A DNA stretch of 9,034 nt from NCBI GenBank assembly GCA_017399325.1, contig JAFQDY010000049.1, positions 1 to 9,034 of the forward strand, given 5' to 3'. Both the position numbers and the translations under genes were made by a program. The stretch is from Oscillospiraceae bacterium. Lineage in GTDB: Bacteria > Bacillota > Clostridia > Oscillospirales > Oscillospiraceae. Of this stretch, positions 5,782 through 9,034 are shown one piece after another (within the stretch, counting starts at the first letter, position 1; each line of letters begins with the position of its first letter). The notes beneath the pieces were generated by a model. It saw only the letters and a program-made list of their open reading frames with translations, was not told the origin of the DNA and ran no database searches.

Positions 5782-5820
5782 AAATGGAGCAAAATAGTAG
5801 CAAAGTGGAGCAAAATGGAG
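5782..5820 (+). repeat. MraZ-type operator: about four phased AAAnTGGAGC repeats in the mraZ leader
   Basis: Consecutive units AAATGGAGC, AAATAGTAGC, AAAGTGGAGC and AAATGGAGG with TGGAG (or the divergent AGTAG) at about 5785, 5796, 5806 and 5816, spaced 11, 10 and 10 bp, one helical turn each. MraZ proteins of several phyla bind tandem short repeats ahead of their own gene, with AAAGTG-type repeats in mollicutes and TGGG-type in E. coli. The position between the promoter start and the ribosome binding site suits autorepression. The last repeat merges into the Shine-Dalgarno sequence. Confidence 0.75.
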
Positions 5821-5830
5821 GAGGTGATCC
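5819..5830 (+). promoter_or_regulatory. Extended ribosome binding site of mraZ (12-nt anti-SD match)
   Basis: AGGAGGTGATCC is complementary over its full 12 nt to the 16S rRNA 3' tail (GGATCACCTCCT). GGAGG ends 9 nt before the TTG at 5834. This fixes the mraZ start and probably offsets the weak TTG codon. Confidence 0.9.
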
Positions 5831-5833
5831 CAA

Positions 5834-6262
5834 TTGATCGGTAAATACCCTGCTAAATTAGACGAGAAAAACCGTCTTTTCGTGCCTGCAAAATTGCGGG
5901 AAGAACTGGGTGAAGATTTCTATGTTACCCTCGGTGTCAATTGCGGACACCGTTGCTTGACTGTTTACACGGCCAAAGACTGGAAGACCTTGAGCGAGAA
6001 CTATAACACCTTGCCCATCTCTCAGCGGTCTGCGGCAACCAGTTTGATTTTTATGAATGCCACCCAGTGCAGTCCCGACAAGCAATTCCGTTTCAGTCTG
6101 ACTCAGTTTTTGCTGCAGTATGCAGGGATCGGCAGAGATGTGATGATCGTCGGTCGCGCAGGCCAGGCGGAAATTTGGGACTCGGCTGAATTCAAGCAGT
6201 TCGAGGAAGAGAACCTCACCCCCGAAAAATTACTTGCATCTTTGGAGGCAATCGGTCTATGA
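5834..6262 (+). CDS. mraZ: Transcriptional regulator MraZ
   Basis: A 142-residue AbrB-fold (SpoVT-AbrB superfamily) DNA-binding protein, first gene of the dcw cluster. It has two tandem MraZ repeats, each with the DxxxR signature: D10-R14 in KLDEKNRLFVP and D82-R86 in PDKQFRF. The second site has Phe where most family members have Gly, a modest divergence. Family members form ring-shaped oligomers and repress or tune their own operon by binding tandem repeats; matching repeats lie directly upstream. The TTG start is set by the strong ribosome binding site and gives the canonical short N-terminus (MIGKYPAKLDEK). The stop overlaps the next start as ATGA, so mraZ and rsmH are translationally coupled. 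It is an ordinary cluster regulator with an intact frame. Confidence 0.96.
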   Translation: MIGKYPAKLDEKNRLFVPAKLREELGEDFYVTLGVNCGHRCLTVYTAKDWKTLSENYNTLPISQRSAATSLIFMNATQCSPDKQFRFSLTQFLLQYAGIGRDVMIVGRAGQAEIWDSAEFKQFEEENLTPEKLLASLEAIGL

Positions 6263-7194
6263 AAGCCTTTTCCCATATTTCGGTCCTTTTGGAAGAATGT
6301 CTGGACGGCCTTGCCATTAAACCGGACGGCGTCTATGTGGACGGCACATTGGGCGGCGCAGGCCATTCCAGCCAGATCGCCAAGCGGCTGACCACAGGGC
6401 GGCTGATCGGTATCGACAGAGACCCCATCGCTTTGCAGGCGGCAGGGGAACGGCTGAAACCCTATCAGGACCGTGTCACACTGGTCCATTCCAATTTCAG
6501 CGAAATAGCGCAGGTGGTTCGGAATCTGGGACTTTCCGGTGTAGACGGAATTTTGCTGGACCTGGGCGTTTCGTCCCCTCAGTTGGACGATGCAGAACGA
6601 GGCTTTTCCTATATGGCGGATGCGCCGCTGGATATGCGTATGGACGGCCAGGACGCCTTAAGCGCCTACACTGTAGTGAACGGCTGGTCCGAAAGTGAAC
6701 TGAAACGGATACTCTTTGCCTACGGCGAAGAACGGTATGCCCCCCGCATTGCCTCTGCCATCTGCCGACGCAGGGCAGAAAAGCCCATCGCCACCACATT
6801 GGAACTGGTAGATGTGATTCGCTCGGCTATGCCGGCACAGGCGCTTCGGGAAAAGCAACATCCCGCCAAGCGCAGTTTTCAAGCGATCCGCATCGCGGTG
6901 AATGACGAACTGACCGCTGTGGAAAAAGCCATGGAAAAGGCCATTCCGCTGCTAAACCCCGGTGGACGGCTGGCGGTGATCACATTCCATTCTCTGGAAG
7001 ACAGGATCGTAAAGATCGCAATGAATGATGCAGCCAAAGGCTGCATTTGCCCGCCCGGTTTTCCGGTGTGCGTTTGCGGCAGAAAACCCCAGGTAAAACT
7101 GATCTCCCGCAAACCCATCGTGGCAAGCGATGAAGAATTGGAAGCAAACCCCCGGTCCCGAAGCGCAAAACTTCGGATATGTGAAAAACTATAA
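6259..7194 (+). CDS. rsmH: 16S rRNA (cytosine(1402)-N4)-methyltransferase RsmH (MraW)
   Basis: A 311-residue cytoplasmic SAM-dependent methyltransferase that methylates N4 of C1402 in 16S rRNA, in the P-site of the decoding centre. Seen in order: HISVLLEE (6-13), the SAM-binding DGTLGGAGHS (28-37), GIDRDP, LLDLGVSSPQLD (99-110) with the following RGFSY and LDMRMD, the helical insertion domain, FHSLEDRIVK (243-252), and a C-terminal cysteine stretch GCICPPGFPVCVCG that is usual for RsmH. Full length for the family. Start ATG 6259 overlaps the mraZ stop by 4 nt. This enzyme and RsmI (1355-2185, opposite strand) modify the same nucleotide, and both genes lie in this window. Confidence 0.97.
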   Translation: MKAFSHISVLLEECLDGLAIKPDGVYVDGTLGGAGHSSQIAKRLTTGRLIGIDRDPIALQAAGERLKPYQDRVTLVHSNFSEIAQVVRNLGLSGVDGILLDLGVSSPQLDDAERGFSYMADAPLDMRMDGQDALSAYTVVNGWSESELKRILFAYGEERYAPRIASAICRRRAEKPIATTLELVDVIRSAMPAQALREKQHPAKRSFQAIRIAVNDELTAVEKAMEKAIPLLNPGGRLAVITFHSLEDRIVKIAMNDAAKGCICPPGFPVCVCGRKPQVKLISRKPIVASDEELEANPRSRSAKLRICEKL

Positions 7195-7213
7195 AAAGGA
7201 AGGAGCAGGCACA

Positions 7214-7684
7214 ATGGCAAATCGTGTGGATATTCAATATGTGCAATTCTATTCGGCTGACTCTACTGCCAAGCGTATTGCGCCTGCGATCCCCGTTCAT
7301 ACAGGCGCGTTGCCCCAGATCAAGAAGCGGAAAGTTCGCCGTGTTTATTTAGACCCCGTTGCCGCATTGGGAATCGTGGTTGCGGTGTCTATGATGATCA
7401 TGATGCTGGTGGGATTGTCCCAACTGCGCAGCGAACGAAATCGGCTGGCAGTGATGGAGCAACAGGTAGAAATACTGCACCAGAAAAATATGGACCTTCA
7501 GGCCCAATACGAAAAAGAATGCAACATCGACCAGGTCAAAGAGATCGCCCTGGCGCTGGGTATGGTGCCCGGACGGGAAGTGGCCCACAGTTCCATTGAG
7601 GTGGAACTGCCTCAAACCGAAGAACCGGTTTCGGTGAGCATTTGGAATCGGATCGGAACATTTTTAACAGGACTTTTTGCATAA
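7214..7684 (+). CDS. ftsL: Cell division protein FtsL (FtsL/DivIC-type)
   Basis: A 156-residue single-pass (type II) membrane protein of the divisome, identified by shape and position more than by sequence. It has a basic cytoplasmic N-terminus (about 46 residues, KKRKVRR), one membrane segment (about 47-68), then an extracellular coiled-coil region (about 69-104) and the closing IALALGMVPG typical of FtsL/DivIC proteins. The roughly 36-residue tail after that is acidic and then amphipathic (IWNRIGTFLTGLF). FtsL bridges FtsB/DivIC and the FtsW-FtsI synthase. Start ATG 7214 has AAGGAG 8 nt upstream; the frame is open to 7130 inside rsmH. It lies 19 nt after rsmH and before a class B PBP, the normal dcw order. 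Confidence 0.88.
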   Translation: MANRVDIQYVQFYSADSTAKRIAPAIPVHTGALPQIKKRKVRRVYLDPVAALGIVVAVSMMIMMLVGLSQLRSERNRLAVMEQQVEILHQKNMDLQAQYEKECNIDQVKEIALALGMVPGREVAHSSIEVELPQTEEPVSVSIWNRIGTFLTGLFA

Positions 7685-7717
7685 AGATTGTCCCGGCCAA
7701 TACACTAAAATAAGCTG

Positions 7718-7752
7718 CAATGGGCGGCGAGGGATTCCCTTGCTGCCCATTG
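7718..7752 (+). other. 16-bp hairpin between ftsL and the PBP gene (possible attenuator or processing site)
   Basis: CAATGGGC (7718-7725) pairs with GCCCATTG (7745-7752), and the stem continues inward through GGCGAGGG / CCCTTGCT with two G-U pairs to a 3-nt loop, 16 bp in all. Only GTTTT follows 3 nt later, so it is at best a weak terminator. It lies in the 96-nt gap between two genes that should be co-transcribed. Confidence 0.7.
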
Positions 7753-7780
7753 TGAGGTTTTAGGAAAGGTCGGGAACGGT

Positions 7781-9034
7781 ATGGCAAAACCCGCGAAAAA
7801 GCAAGAATATAACAGAATCCGCAGAGATTCCGGTCAACACAGACGGATCACCATCACCGCATTGGTGCTGGGCGTACTGGCATTCATACCTGTGTGCGTG
7901 CAATTTTATACCCTTATGGTCAGGGATTACGATTACTATGCCCGCCTTGCCCTCCGAAATCAAACCCGCACAACTGCGGTAACCGCCGACAGAGGGATCA
8001 TCTATGACCGGAATATGAATATTCTGGCCTGCTCCCAAAGTGTGGAAAATGTGTATTTAGACCCCCACGAACTGAAGCAATCCAAGGCGGATATTTCCGC
8101 CATTTCCGAAAAACTGGGAGAAATCTTAAACATAGAACCCCAATGGATAAGCCAGCAAGCCAAAGATACAAAAATGCGGTATAAGCAGATCGCATCAAGG
8201 ATCGATGAAGAAACCGCCACCAAGATCCGCAACTACATTAACGAAGAAAATATCGCCGGTATCCACCTTGAACCCAACTCCCAGCGCTATTACCCCTACG
8301 GCACGCTGGCAGCCCAGGTGATCGGCTTTACCAATGCCTCCAACACCGGTTCTGAAGGGATCGAAGCGGCCTATAACAGTTACCTGGAGGGTTCTGTGGG
8401 CAGCGTGATCACCACAAAGGGCAATAACGAGATGGATATGCCCTTTTCCTATGAAAAATATGTTTCGTCAAAGCAGGGTAACAGCGTTGTGCTGACTTTG
8501 GATATGACGGTGCAGGCCTGTTTGGAAAAGCAGATCGAACAGGCCGTTGCCCGCTACGATGTGCAAAACGGCGCGTTCGGTATGGTGATGGATGTAAATA
8601 CCGGGGAAATACTGGCCATGGCTACCTACGGCAGTTACGATCCCAACAACTATATGGATGTGCAGGACGAAAAAACTGCCGCCGAACTGGAAAAATTGCG
8701 CGGCCAGTACCTGCTCCACCCGGAGGATTCCGCGGCCTATACGGAAGGGAAGAAAGCCTATCAGCAGGCGCTGAACGCGGCCCTTTTAAAACAGTGGCGC
8801 AACCGCTGCATTTCCGACGGCTATGAGCCGGGTTCGACCTTTAAGGTGATGACCATGGCGGCAGCCTTGGATTGCGGCGCGATCACTTTGGACACGGCCT
8901 TTCATTGCAGCGGTGCAGAGCAAATACCCGGCCGCGCCCAGCGGCTTCACTGCTGGCGCTCCACAGGCCACGGGGCGCAAAAAACACCCCAGGCCTTACA
9001 AAATTCCTGCAACCTTGCGTTCGCCCATATTGCA
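7781..9034 (+). CDS. Class B penicillin-binding protein (FtsI/SpoVD family), 3'-truncated by the window
   Basis: The first 418 residues of a peptidoglycan DD-transpeptidase that cross-links wall peptides outside the membrane. Seen: basic N-terminus, membrane anchor (about 23-45), the PBP dimerisation domain starting with ADRGIIYDR (69-77) and containing RYYPYGTLAAQVIGF, then the transpeptidase domain with the catalytic serine in STFK (S352-K355) and the second motif SCN (S409-N411). The KTG motif and any C-terminal PASTA domains lie outside. About 50 residues lie between DPNNY and the catalytic serine, including LLKQWRNRC, as I recall for clostridial SpoVD-like proteins. Position after ftsL suggests the septal synthase; in spore formers a SpoVD paralogue for cortex synthesis can occupy the same place, and the two cannot be separated here. 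Start ATG 7781 has AGGAAAGG ending 11 nt upstream. Confidence 0.93.
   Translation, partial: MAKPAKKQEYNRIRRDSGQHRRITITALVLGVLAFIPVCVQFYTLMVRDYDYYARLALRNQTRTTAVTADRGIIYDRNMNILACSQSVENVYLDPHELKQSKADISAISEKLGEILNIEPQWISQQAKDTKMRYKQIASRIDEETATKIRNYINEENIAGIHLEPNSQRYYPYGTLAAQVIGFTNASNTGSEGIEAAYNSYLEGSVGSVITTKGNNEMDMPFSYEKYVSSKQGNSVVLTLDMTVQACLEKQIEQAVARYDVQNGAFGMVMDVNTGEILAMATYGSYDPNNYMDVQDEKTAAELEKLRGQYLLHPEDSAAYTEGKKAYQQALNAALLKQWRNRCISDGYEPGSTFKVMTMAAALDCGAITLDTAFHCSGAEQIPGRAQRLHCWRSTGHGAQKTPQALQNSCNLAFAHIA

Noticed and set aside
5782..5820. Short tandem repeats considered as a CRISPR or satellite array
   Set aside because: The unit is about 10 bp, there are only four units, there are no spacers, and the place directly before mraZ fits an MraZ operator.
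5653..5833. A riboswitch or small RNA in the clpC-mraZ gap
   Set aside because: The region is AT-rich with simple T/A tracts, one palindrome, one promoter and the MraZ repeats; I see no conserved riboswitch core or promoter-terminator pair for a separate RNA.
1..9034. A defence system, prophage, insertion sequence or other novel cassette
   Set aside because: Every substantial frame is accounted for by a housekeeping, sporulation or division gene, and no transposase, integrase, terminal repeat or toxin-antitoxin pair is visible.

Overview
The window is an ordinary but gene-dense stretch of chromosome, most likely from a spore-forming, anaerobic Firmicute of the class Clostridia (an Oscillospiraceae/Ruminococcaceae-type organism is my best guess). 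The pointers are a small 2[4Fe-4S] clostridial ferredoxin, the spore-maturation pair spmA-spmB, a ClpC-type unfoldase with a UVR-like middle segment, strong AGGAGG-type ribosome binding sites, and the start of a Gram-positive division and cell wall (dcw) cluster. I see no mobile element, CRISPR array, tRNA or rRNA.

Left part (1-3151). The 3' end of an acidic zinc-ribbon protein (CD1247-like) reads rightward into a clean terminator. It converges on a leftward block of five genes, in transcription order: ferredoxin, trmN6-like methyltransferase, rsmI, spmA, spmB. The block is not a plain operon. A strong terminator lies between ferredoxin and trmN6, and a perfect 12-bp terminator-like hairpin lies between rsmI and spmA. 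The 3' arm of that second hairpin contains the spmA Shine-Dalgarno sequence. trmN6 and rsmI are tightly coupled, because the trmN6 stop codon is part of the rsmI ribosome binding site. spmA and spmB overlap.

Middle (3152-5833). A 152-bp divergent intergenic region holds the ferredoxin promoter and the leader of a clpC-family gene. The clpC gene stands alone, without its usual ctsR-mcsA-mcsB partners. It is followed by a 10-bp hairpin and a 205-bp intergenic region that controls the next operon. That region contains a GAAC-N4-GTTC palindrome of the LexA/SOS-box type, AT-rich tracts, a near-consensus sigma-A promoter, about four helically phased MraZ-type repeats, and a ribosome binding site complementary to 12 nt of the 16S tail.

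Right part (5834-9034). This is the start of the dcw cluster: mraZ, rsmH, ftsL and a class B penicillin-binding protein (FtsI/SpoVD family) that runs off the window. mraZ and rsmH overlap by 4 nt. A 16-bp hairpin separates ftsL from the PBP gene.

Functionally, rsmI (left) and rsmH (right) encode the two enzymes that together make m4Cm at 16S rRNA position 1402. MraZ is the cluster's own regulator, FtsL and the PBP act in the septal or spore-cortex synthase complex, and SpmA/SpmB serve spore dehydration. I found no clearly new system. The points most worth checking are regulatory: the occluded spmA ribosome binding site, the SOS-like box ahead of the dcw cluster, and the mraZ leader.
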